In this document: positions 7,261 through 14,512 of the stretch, piece by piece | Layout: every line of letters begins with the position of its first letter | How positions within the stretch are numbered: position 1 is the first letter of the stretch | Source of the DNA: an uncultured bacterium | GTDB lineage: Bacteria; Bacillota; Limnochordia; DTU080; JAAYLA01 | DNA length: 22,015 nucleotides | Assembly: GCA_937983075.1 (NCBI GenBank) | Contig: CALKAQ010000138.1 | Coordinates: 1 to 22,015, forward strand | Direction: 5' to 3' | The notes under the pieces: model-generated | The model's input: the letters and a program-made list of their open reading frames with translations, nothing else | The model's database searches: none | Told to the model about the DNA's origin: nothing | Translations under genes and position numbers: made by a program

Positions 7261-9387
7261 ATGACCGTCCTGCTTCGGGATGGTTTTTGGCGCGACGTCG
7301 TCGTACTGCTCGTCGCAACCGTATTGCTCGGATCCGCTGTCGCTTGGAGCGTTGGCTGGGGAGTCGACGCTTTTTTTGGCGATGCGATCCAAAATCTCGT
7401 CGGTGAGGCGGGAGAATACGACGCTTTAATTCAAATTCGCGACAACCACGACGAGGCGCCGCTGGAAGCGTTGCAGCACCGCGTGGCCGAATCCTTGCCC
7501 GGAGCGCAGCTGCAAAAAGCGGTCAGTTTTGCCGGTCAGTCGCACGTTCTCTTGCGCCTCCCGCGTGAATTGCGGGATGCGGAAACGTTCACCGCCTTGC
7601 GCGACATGTTTCAGGACATCCCCGGTTACATTGGCTTGACGTACATGGTCGAGCCGAGCATTTCGGTGACCGTAGCCCATTCGGCCGTTGCTCGGGAGCT
7701 TGCAGCTGAGATGGCGAAGCATCCTGATGTCGATTTTGTCTTTCACAAAGGTGACGGGCTGCAAATCGTGTTGCACCATGCAGACGCCATGCAGCGGGTC
7801 ACGCAGCAAGTCGAAGCCTTTTTGGCGGAACGCGAAATATTGGAAGTTCGCATGCCATTGGGTGTGACCTTGCCACATCCGGAAGCGACGGCCGCCGAAT
7901 TGAAAGCCGCTCTGGAAGAAGCGTGGGGTCCGAACTTTGTTTTGGCCACCGGAGCGGACGATTCGGACGACGATGTCGACGCTTTCGTCGCGACATTGCG
8001 TGAAATGCGCAGCTTTCTTTTGAGCTACGCCACGCGGGTTGAGGTGTCCGGCGCTGCGGGCCGCGTCGGATCCGAGGTCGTCGTCATGCCGGCAGCTCCG
8101 GTTGGGCACGAAGCCGGTGACGTGCTGACCGTGCGTTTGGAAGGTGTGAGCGACGATGGCACCAGCGCGTGGGGCTATATTGTCTCCGGCACCTATATGC
8201 CTGATACGGCCGGCGCTTGGACGGCGTTTGAGCGGCTGCCGGACGGGAGCGCCGGGGCGCCCATTGGCACCGCCGTTTTCACCAACGAACAAGGGGAACT
8301 GGAAGCCACGTTGGCCGAAAGCGTACAGCTTTTGAATGAACTGGCCCAGTTCGCGGACGAAGCACGGGAAGGTGTCAGCCAGGCCCAAGCTTTGCTCGAT
8401 TCGTTTGAAGCGGCGCTGCAGCGGCTGGCCGGACTCAGCGAGCAGGTGAACGCTTTGGAACGTGCCATCGCGGGGGCAGGGGGCGACGGACCCGTCAATG
8501 CCACGGAGATCTTGCTGCCGCTCTTGTTGAGCCATTGGCTTGAGCGCAATCATGCGGAGGCTTCTGCAGCGTCACCGTTGGAACAAGCGGAGCAGCAGCT
8601 CGGTGGGCTCGATGTGTCGTCGATTTACCGGACGCTGCAGCTTCTGGCGGGCCGGTTCGACGAGCTCGCCAATCTCGACGTCTCGGCAGTCGTCCGTCAG
8701 ATTGAGCAGGTCCAGCGAGCACTGCCCCATCTCAATGACGGCGATATCGCACGATCGATCGATTTGATCGATCGCAATTTGGACGGCAGCACCATCGCTG
8801 GCGACCGGATCAGCCTCGTCACGGTACCGGGGCCGTCCCGTGAGGAAGCCGAGGCCGTGGTGCGCACGGTGATGGAAAGCGACGGCGTGCGAGTCTACCA
8901 AACCTCCGCCGGAGTGGTGACGCCGAATGCCCGCGCCGCCCTGACACAAATTTTGGGCCAGATGCGCCAGGTGGTGGCGGCGTTGGTCGCCATTGGGGTT
9001 GTTTTGCTGACCTTGCTGCTGGACCATTCCGCTTTGCTCAGTGTGCTGCAAACCCCGCGGGCGGGGCGCCGCGAGGCCATTCGTCGGCAGCGTACGGCGC
9101 GCTGGCTCGGTGCCGGCACGGGAGCCCTGCTGCTCACCGTGATCGGGCTGCTCAGCGGAGCTCGCCTGCCGTATGTCGGGTTGTGGGGACTCACGTTGGT
9201 CGGAGCCGTCATGGGCTTGGTTGTGGCGTTGGTTGCTCGTCGCATCAATCCGGTCAATTGGGATGAAGTTGTGGCTGGTGAAGCGCTTGGTCTGCACTAC
9301 GCTCAGGTGATGCGGGAGATTGTCATTCCGGCGGCTCGCCCTGGCTTGTTGGTTTGGTTGAACCGGCGCAGGCAGCGTTTTGCGTAA
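7261..9387 (+). CDS. Unusual ABC-type membrane protein: 1+3 membrane segments, large periplasmic domain, C-terminal EAA motif
   Basis: I do not recognise a named family. The 708-residue protein has a cytoplasmic N-terminus, one membrane segment (13-34), and a periplasmic region of about 535 residues that includes a likely coiled coil (about 345-405). Three further segments follow (571-590, 615-634, 638-659), with a strongly basic cytoplasmic loop between the first two (591-614). This 1+3 layout resembles FtsX/MacB/LolC-type permeases. The cytoplasmic tail at 673-697 carries the importer-type signature G-x9-I-x-(L/I)-P (G677, I687, P690), read as GEALG and IVIPAARPGL, which in type I importers contacts the ATPase. 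The ATPase gene starts 56 bases later, so the two probably form one transporter. The ATG has AAGGGGGTG upstream. The substrate is unknown; a lipid or envelope role is inferred from position between lpt and lpx genes. Confidence 0.7.
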   Translation: MTVLLRDGFWRDVVVLLVATVLLGSAVAWSVGWGVDAFFGDAIQNLVGEAGEYDALIQIRDNHDEAPLEALQHRVAESLPGAQLQKAVSFAGQSHVLLRLPRELRDAETFTALRDMFQDIPGYIGLTYMVEPSISVTVAHSAVARELAAEMAKHPDVDFVFHKGDGLQIVLHHADAMQRVTQQVEAFLAEREILEVRMPLGVTLPHPEATAAELKAALEEAWGPNFVLATGADDSDDDVDAFVATLREMRSFLLSYATRVEVSGAAGRVGSEVVVMPAAPVGHEAGDVLTVRLEGVSDDGTSAWGYIVSGTYMPDTAGAWTAFERLPDGSAGAPIGTAVFTNEQGELEATLAESVQLLNELAQFADEAREGVSQAQALLDSFEAALQRLAGLSEQVNALERAIAGAGGDGPVNATEILLPLLLSHWLERNHAEASAASPLEQAEQQLGGLDVSSIYRTLQLLAGRFDELANLDVSAVVRQIEQVQRALPHLNDGDIARSIDLIDRNLDGSTIAGDRISLVTVPGPSREEAEAVVRTVMESDGVRVYQTSAGVVTPNARAALTQILGQMRQVVAALVAIGVVLLTLLLDHSALLSVLQTPRAGRREAIRRQRTARWLGAGTGALLLTVIGLLSGARLPYVGLWGLTLVGAVMGLVVALVARRINPVNWDEVVAGEALGLHYAQVMREIVIPAARPGLLVWLNRRRQRFA

Positions 9388-9443
9388 TGGCGCAACGCAG
9401 CGACGCTCGCTGCGGCAGGAGGCCGTTGGGAGGAGGTGGCTGG

Positions 9444-10352
9444 ATGCTGGAGATACGGGATTTGCACAAGTCGTACGACGGCCGGCCGGTGCTGCAAGGA
9501 GTCCATTTGACGGTGGAACGAGGCGAAATCGTTGCCATCATGGGGCCGAGCGGCTGCGGCAAATCGACTTTGATCCGCTGCATCAATCGCTTGGTCGAGC
9601 CTGATGCCGGCGAGATTCTCTTCGAAGGGCGCTCAGTCATTCAGGCGTCCGCGGAAGAACTGCTGGCCATGCGGCGGCGGATCGGATTTGTCTTTCAGCA
9701 TTTCAACCTCATCCGCCGACTGACTGTGTGGGAGAACGTGGCCTTCGCCGCGATCATGCAAGGCGTGCCTGAAAACGTCGCCCGCCAACGCGCGCTCGAC
9801 TTGCTTGAGCGGGTCGGTTTGGCCGATGTAGTCGAGCATCGGCCCGATGAGCTTTCCGGCGGCCAGCAGCAGCGTGTCGGAATCGCCCGTGCTTTAATGA
9901 ACGAACCTGATTTGCTGTTGTGGGACGAGCCGACGGCATCGCTCGATCCCATCCGCACCCAAGAAGTCTTGGAAGTAATGGAACGGCTGGCGCTCGAAAC
10001 CAGCGCAGCGATGATTATCGTCACGCATGAAATTCCCTTTGCCCTGCGGGTTGCCGATCGCCTGCTGTTGATGGACGGGGGGCGGATTGTCGAAGCCGGC
10101 GATCCTGCGGCAGTGATGGCTTCGCCGCGATCGGAAGTCGGACGTGCCTACGCTAAGCTGTTGTCGCAACGGATGGAGCCTTCCCGGCGGCGTAAGAGGA
10201 ACATGGCTGTTTTTGCCGAACAACAACAGGAATCCCAGCGGCACTCGAACGCAGGTGAGGAAGGTGCATGTCCATGGCCAGCGAACAGCAGCGAACCATC
10301 GCTGCTCCGGTCACCATTCGCGGTACCGGCCTCCACAGCGGCGAGCCGGTAA
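9444..10352 (+). CDS. ABC transporter ATP-binding protein, polar amino-acid (GlnQ) type, with a C-terminal tail
   Basis: This is a cytoplasmic ATPase, probably powering the preceding membrane protein. It has Walker A GPSGCGKST (34-42), Q-loop FVFQHFNL (Q85), signature LSGGQQQR (137-144), Walker B LLLWDEP (D161, E162), D-loop ASLDP and switch His in VTHE (H195). The IRCINRLVEPDAGEI and HFNLIRRLTVWENV stretches are typical of the GlnQ/HisP/ArtP group, not of LolD/MacB. The start at ATG 9444 has GGGAGGAGG six to eight bases upstream. The domain is complete by about residue 243; the remaining 59 residues are Arg/Ser/Ala-rich, and the last 28 codons overlap lpxC in another frame. Such a tail may be real or the result of a lost stop. 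No amino-acid permease or binding protein is adjacent; the one nearby binding protein is a remnant 9 kb away. Confidence 0.85.
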   Translation: MLEIRDLHKSYDGRPVLQGVHLTVERGEIVAIMGPSGCGKSTLIRCINRLVEPDAGEILFEGRSVIQASAEELLAMRRRIGFVFQHFNLIRRLTVWENVAFAAIMQGVPENVARQRALDLLERVGLADVVEHRPDELSGGQQQRVGIARALMNEPDLLLWDEPTASLDPIRTQEVLEVMERLALETSAAMIIVTHEIPFALRVADRLLLMDGGRIVEAGDPAAVMASPRSEVGRAYAKLLSQRMEPSRRRKRNMAVFAEQQQESQRHSNAGEEGACPWPANSSEPSLLRSPFAVPASTAASR

Positions 10353-11116
10353 GCATCACGTTGCGGCCAAGCGAGGCTGGCCAAGGCATTGTCTGGCGGC
10401 GCATCGATTTGCCCGGAGCACCGAGCATTGCCGCACGAGCGGAAAACGTCGTGTCCACCGACCGCTGCACGATGCTTGGCGTCGGTGAGGCGACGGTACA
10501 AACGGTTGAACACGTTATGGCGGCGCTGCGCGCCATGGAAATCGACAACTGCATCGTCGATTGCGACGGTCCTGAAGCGCCTCTGGCGGACGGCAGTGCG
10601 CTGCCGTTTGCCGAAGCTATTCGGCAGGCGGGCATATCGACGCTTGAGGCGCCGCGGGAAGTCCGCAAATTGTCTGCACCCGTGGCCGTTGAAGATGAAA
10701 ACAGCTTGTTGGTCGCTTTGCCCGCCGATACGCTGACCATCAGCTGCACATTCGTTAACGATTGGGCGCATCCGGCCTTGTCCGACCAATTCGGTCAGTG
10801 GGAAATCACGCCGGATACTTTTTTGACCGAAATCGCGGCGGCACGCACGATTGCTTTTTTGCATGAAGTCGAGGCCTTGCGGCGGCGCGGTCTGGCTTTG
10901 GGCGGCAGCATGGACGCCGCAATTGTTTTTGGTGAAAACGAAATCGTCACACCGCCGAGGTTTGCGGATGAACCGGTGCGGCACAAGGTGCTCGATCTTG
11001 TCGGCGATTTGGCGCTTGTCGGGCATCTCAGGGCGCATGTCGTCGCCATTCGGCCTTCACATCGCATGAACAATCAATTGGCTCGTGCGCTGGCGGCTGT
11101 TTTCAATGAAATTTGA
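10268..11116 (+). CDS. lpxC: UDP-3-O-acyl-N-acetylglucosamine deacetylase LpxC
   Basis: LpxC catalyses the committed step of lipid A synthesis: zinc-dependent removal of acetate from UDP-3-O-acyl-GlcNAc in the cytoplasm. The 282-residue protein has the family landmarks: GTGLHSG (19-25), TVEHVMAAL with E81 and zinc ligand H82, RHKVLDLVGDL with zinc ligands H239 and D243, and the catalytic His in SHRMNNQLA (H265). Length is typical for the monofunctional enzyme. The start at 10268 follows AGGTGAGGAAGG; ATG 10274 is an in-frame alternative. The first 85 bases overlap the ATPase gene, so translation of the two is probably coupled. lpxD, the next enzyme, is not in this window, nor is the bifunctional LpxC-FabZ fusion; fabZ is separate. 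Confidence 0.97.
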   Translation: MSMASEQQRTIAAPVTIRGTGLHSGEPVSITLRPSEAGQGIVWRRIDLPGAPSIAARAENVVSTDRCTMLGVGEATVQTVEHVMAALRAMEIDNCIVDCDGPEAPLADGSALPFAEAIRQAGISTLEAPREVRKLSAPVAVEDENSLLVALPADTLTISCTFVNDWAHPALSDQFGQWEITPDTFLTEIAAARTIAFLHEVEALRRRGLALGGSMDAAIVFGENEIVTPPRFADEPVRHKVLDLVGDLALVGHLRAHVVAIRPSHRMNNQLARALAAVFNEI

Positions 11117-11138
11117 CGTTGCACAGGGAGGGCACGTA

Positions 11139-11624
11139 GTGTTAGACATATTGGCGATCAAGCAACGACTGCCTCATCGTTATCCGTTTTTGATGGTCGA
11201 CCGTGTCGTCGAATGGGAACCCGGCAAGCGCGCGGTCGGAATCAAAAATGTAACGGTGAACGAACCGTTTTTCAACGGACACTACCCGGAACAACCCATT
11301 ATGCCGGGCGTATTGATAGCAGAAGCAATGGCTCAAGTGGGCGGATTGGCTATCGGCGATGAGTTGGCCAAGGACGCTTCCGCGTCCAACGGCTCCGATG
11401 CGGCTGCCGACCGAATGCTGCCTTTGTTCGTCGGCATCGATGATATGCGGTTCCGCCGCATTGTCGTGCCGGGCGATCAGCTGCGCATCGAGACGGAAGT
11501 GCTGCGGTTTCGACGCGGCATGGCAAAAATTGCGGCCAAAGCGACAGTTGACGGCGAAGTGGTTTGTGAGGGAACACTGATGTTTGCCTTGCGCCCGGCG
11601 AGTGAACTCCGCTCGTCCACTTAA
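11139..11624 (+). CDS. fabZ: 3-hydroxyacyl-ACP dehydratase FabZ
   Basis: FabZ dehydrates 3-hydroxyacyl-ACP in fatty-acid synthesis and competes with LpxA/LpxD for the same acyl-ACP pool. The 161-residue product has LPHRYPFLMVDRV (11-23), then the hot-dog active site GHYPEQPIMPG with catalytic H48, and AEAMAQ with catalytic E62. The GTG start at 11139 has AGGGAGGG six bases upstream. An in-frame frame extension back to 11085 would overlap lpxC and has no site. Between the central helix and the FVGIDDMRFRR strand is a Ser/Ala/Asp-rich insertion (about 78-92, KDASASNGSDAAADR) of roughly a dozen residues compared with usual FabZ. The gene is 22 bases from lpxC and 22 from lpxA, an arrangement typical of diderm Firmicutes. 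Confidence 0.96.
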   Translation: MLDILAIKQRLPHRYPFLMVDRVVEWEPGKRAVGIKNVTVNEPFFNGHYPEQPIMPGVLIAEAMAQVGGLAIGDELAKDASASNGSDAAADRMLPLFVGIDDMRFRRIVVPGDQLRIETEVLRFRRGMAKIAAKATVDGEVVCEGTLMFALRPASELRSST

Positions 11625-11646
11625 TCAAAAACGGGGGCGTCAATGG

Positions 11647-12474
11647 ATGTCAAAGCAAAATCCCTGGTACTCGGAAAACGTCGTGCCGATGCGTACCGAC
11701 ATTCACCCCACCGCGATCGTCCATCCGAAAGCTCGCATTGGATCCAATGTGAAAATCGGGCCCTTCGCAGTGATCGGGGAACACGTCGAGATTGGCGACG
11801 GCTGCATTATCGGTCCGCATGTCGTCATTGAAGGCCGGACGACGATCGGCAGGAACAACCGCATTTACGCGGGCGCTTGTCTCGGCATCGAACCGCAGCA
11901 TTTAAATTACCGGGGCGAGGACACCACGTTGATCATCGGCGACAACAACATCATTCGCGAATACGCCACGTTGTGTCGGGGCACGGTGGCCGGCGGCGGT
12001 GAAACACGCATCGGAAACGACAACATGATCATGACCAATGTTCATATCGGCCACGACGTCCACATCGGCAACGGCGTCATTCTCACGCACGCAACGGGCC
12101 TGGCGGGCCACGTTGTAATCGAAGACCGAGCGACCATCGGCGGGTTGGTGGGCATCCACCAGTTTACACGTGTCGGGACGATGGCCATGGTCGGCGCACA
12201 CAGCTACGTCAACAAAGATGTCCCGCCCTATCTTCTCGTGACGGGCAATCCGGCGCATGTGTACGGTGTCAACATTACCGGTCTGCGGCGCAACAACGTT
12301 CCCCCTGAAGTCCGGCGCGAGATCCAGCGTGCTTATAAAATCCTTTACCGAGCGGGCTACAATGTGTCACAAGCATTGGAACAAATGGAACGTGAGCTCA
12401 CCGGCATCCAAGAAATCGAGCATTTGCTGCGCTTTGTGCGCCAGGCCGAACGGGGCATTTGCCGACAGTCGTAG
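11647..12474 (+). CDS. lpxA: UDP-N-acetylglucosamine acyltransferase LpxA
   Basis: LpxA transfers a 3-hydroxyacyl chain from ACP to the 3-OH of UDP-GlcNAc, the first step of lipid A synthesis. The 275-residue product shows left-handed beta-helix hexapeptide repeats from about residue 20 (IHPTAIVHPKARIGSNVKIG). It has the catalytic block NVHIGHDVHIGNG (131-143, general-base H136), ATIGGLVGIHQF, and a C-terminal helical domain after GNPAHVYGVNITGLRR. I chose ATG 11647, with GGGGGCG upstream. This leaves about 18 extra residues before the usual start; MRTDIHPTA at residue 15 (11689) is the conventional position but lacks a ribosome site. An ATG at 11643 is out of frame. Confidence 0.96.
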   Translation: MSKQNPWYSENVVPMRTDIHPTAIVHPKARIGSNVKIGPFAVIGEHVEIGDGCIIGPHVVIEGRTTIGRNNRIYAGACLGIEPQHLNYRGEDTTLIIGDNNIIREYATLCRGTVAGGGETRIGNDNMIMTNVHIGHDVHIGNGVILTHATGLAGHVVIEDRATIGGLVGIHQFTRVGTMAMVGAHSYVNKDVPPYLLVTGNPAHVYGVNITGLRRNNVPPEVRREIQRAYKILYRAGYNVSQALEQMERELTGIQEIEHLLRFVRQAERGICRQS

Positions 12475-12488
12475 ACGCCGGGCAGGCG

Positions 12489-13334
12489 ATGGGAATGGTG
12501 GAAGCATTGACGGATGATCAAGTTGCCCTGCTGGCCGGCGCGGGCGAATTGCCGCTGGAATTTGCACGTGCCGCCAAGCGACGCGGCATTGGCGTCGCGG
12601 CCGTTGCGGTTGCACCCGACGTCGACCCGCGCTTAAAAGATGAAGTGGCTCGCTTCGCTTATGTGCCTCTCACGCAATGGGGCCATGTGATTCGTGAGCT
12701 GCGGCTGAGCGGGTCGAAGCATGTCTTCGTCTTCGGCCGAGTCTCGAAGTCGGTGTTGTTCGCCCAAGGTGCTTGGGACGACCGTTTTCGCCGTGTTATC
12801 GCACAGGCGCAAGACGGATCGGATCTCGAACTGCTCCTCGCGTTTGCGGCCGACTTGGCGCGGGAAGGGCTGCACATCTGCGAGCAACCCGCGCTGCTGC
12901 CCGAGCTCTTTCCCGGTCCGGGGGTACTGACGCAGCGCAGCCCCACCGAGCAGGAATGGCGGGACATCGCCTTCGGATTCCGTTTGGCAAAGTCGACGAG
13001 TGCATTGGAGATCGGCCAGACCGTCGTCGTCAAGGACAAGGCTGTGCTGGCCGTCGAGGCGATGGAAGGAACCGATGCGGCGATCGTTCGGGGCGGTCAG
13101 TTAGCGCAAGGCGGAGCGGTTGCGGTGAAGGTTGCCCGGCCGCAGCAAGATCCTCGTTTCGACATGCCGACCGTCGGCCCGAGCACCATCGCGGCGATGC
13201 ACGCCGCGGGGGTCGCCGCGTTGGCGTTTGAAGCCGGACGCACGTTTGTCATCGATCGCGAACGCGTGATACGAGACGCCGATGCAGCGGGCATTGCCGT
13301 CGTCGCGTGGCACCCGGAAGAAGGGCAGGAGTGA
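12489..13334 (+). CDS. lpxI: UDP-2,3-diacylglucosamine hydrolase LpxI
   Basis: LpxI (formerly DUF1009) hydrolyses UDP-2,3-diacylglucosamine to lipid X, replacing the unrelated LpxH. The 281-residue product has the N-terminal VALLAGAGELPLEFARAA segment, an internal DLELLLAFAADLAREG helix, and the strongly conserved C-terminal block with RFDMPTVGPSTI (Asp at 225) and then AAGVAALAFEAGRTFVIDR. These match the LpxI two-domain layout, with active-site acids in the second domain. The start is uncertain: ATG 12489 has only a weak GGGCAGG site; ATG 12495 and TTG 12459 (overlapping lpxA) are alternatives. It sits between lpxA and lpxB, as in other lineages using LpxI. Confidence 0.94.
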   Translation: MGMVEALTDDQVALLAGAGELPLEFARAAKRRGIGVAAVAVAPDVDPRLKDEVARFAYVPLTQWGHVIRELRLSGSKHVFVFGRVSKSVLFAQGAWDDRFRRVIAQAQDGSDLELLLAFAADLAREGLHICEQPALLPELFPGPGVLTQRSPTEQEWRDIAFGFRLAKSTSALEIGQTVVVKDKAVLAVEAMEGTDAAIVRGGQLAQGGAVAVKVARPQQDPRFDMPTVGPSTIAAMHAAGVAALAFEAGRTFVIDRERVIRDADAAGIAVVAWHPEEGQE

Positions 13335-13345
13335 GGAGGAACCAC

Positions 13346-14512
13346 ATGCGGGTGATGCTTTCGGCCGGCGAAGCGTCGGGGGATTTTCACGGTGCCCATC
13401 TCGCCCAAGCCCTGCGGCAGCAGGAACCCGCGGTGGAGTTGAGCGGCATGGGCGGGCCGCTGATGGCCGAAGCCGGCGTGCGGCTGCACTTTGATCCCAC
13501 GCAGGTGAGCGCCGTCGGTTTTACCGAAGCGATCGTGCAAGTGCGCCAAATGCGGCGCGTGCTGGCGCTGCTCACCGAAGCAATGCGGCGGGAAGCGGTT
13601 GACGTCCTCGTCGCCATCGATTTGCCTGCCTTCAACATGCGTTTGGTCGAGGCCGCCCGGCGGCTCGGCATTCCGGCCGTCTACTACTTCAGTCCTTCAG
13701 CTTGGGCCTGGGGAAAGGGACGAGCGCGGCGCGTTGCACGCTCCGGAGCGCACGTTTGTGCCGTTTTCCCGTTTGAAGCCGATGTTTACCGCGAAGCGGG
13801 CGCCAAGGTGACGTTTGTCGGCCATCCGTTGCTCGACAGCGTGCAAGTCGACGCAACCCAGGCGGAAATTCGCCGCGAGTTGAATTTGGATCCGAACCTT
13901 CCGGTGATCGCGCTGCTGCCCGGCAGCCGCAAGCAGGAGCTCGAGCGTCTGCTTCCGCCCATGGGCGAGGCGTTGGCGCTCGTTCAGGCTGAACATCCCC
14001 AGGTGCAGGCCGTGCTGCCGCGCTCACACACGGTGAAGCACGTCCAACTCGACGACTTCGCATCGGCACACCACGTGGTCGTCGTCGAAGGTGAAGCACA
14101 GCGCGTGCTCGCCGCCTCTGACGTTGCCGTCGTCGCATCCGGAACGGCGACGTTGGAAGCCGCCATGATCGGGACGCCGCAAGTCGTCATCTACAAAACG
14201 TCGGCGTTGACCTATCAGATCGCCAAACGCCTGATCCGCATTCCACACGTTGCGCTGCCCAACATTGTCGCCCAACGTGCCGTCGTCCCCGAATTGCTGC
14301 AAGACGCCGTCAACGGACCGAATATCGCTCGGCACTTGCTCGCCCTGTTGAACGACCCCGACGAGCGCGGTCGAATGCAAAACGCCTATCAAGACATAGT
14401 CAAGCGCTTGGGCGGAGCGGGGGCCGTCAACCGGGCCGCCCAAGTCGTGCTTGCAGTGGGACGGGGAGACGTATGTCCTACACGCGGCGTTTCGGCGGAG
14501 GCCACAAAATGA
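13346..14512 (+). CDS. lpxB: Lipid-A-disaccharide synthase LpxB
   Basis: LpxB is a GT19 membrane-associated glycosyltransferase that joins lipid X to UDP-2,3-diacylglucosamine to give the lipid A disaccharide. The 388-residue product has SAGEASGDFHGAHLA (6-20), IDLPAFNMRL (91-100), FSPSAWAWGKGRA (115-127), VGHPLLD (158-164), LPGSRKQE (191-198) and the late VVASGTATLEAAMIGTPQVV stretch, all diagnostic. The ATG at 13346 has GAGGAGGA five bases upstream. Its stop overlaps the next gene as ATGA, so a second LpxB-like protein is made in fixed ratio with it. Confidence 0.97.
   Translation: MRVMLSAGEASGDFHGAHLAQALRQQEPAVELSGMGGPLMAEAGVRLHFDPTQVSAVGFTEAIVQVRQMRRVLALLTEAMRREAVDVLVAIDLPAFNMRLVEAARRLGIPAVYYFSPSAWAWGKGRARRVARSGAHVCAVFPFEADVYREAGAKVTFVGHPLLDSVQVDATQAEIRRELNLDPNLPVIALLPGSRKQELERLLPPMGEALALVQAEHPQVQAVLPRSHTVKHVQLDDFASAHHVVVVEGEAQRVLAASDVAVVASGTATLEAAMIGTPQVVIYKTSALTYQIAKRLIRIPHVALPNIVAQRAVVPELLQDAVNGPNIARHLLALLNDPDERGRMQNAYQDIVKRLGGAGAVNRAAQVVLAVGRGDVCPTRGVSAEATK

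Noticed and set aside
7426..8553. Minus-strand frame of 375 codons over the large membrane protein
   Set aside because: The plus-strand protein obeys the positive-inside rule and has clear membrane segments. The antisense translation shows neither signal nor domain.
10148..11038. Minus-strand frame of 296 codons over lpxC
   Set aside because: lpxC has all zinc ligands on the plus strand. The antisense product is rich in Arg, Gln and His without motif.
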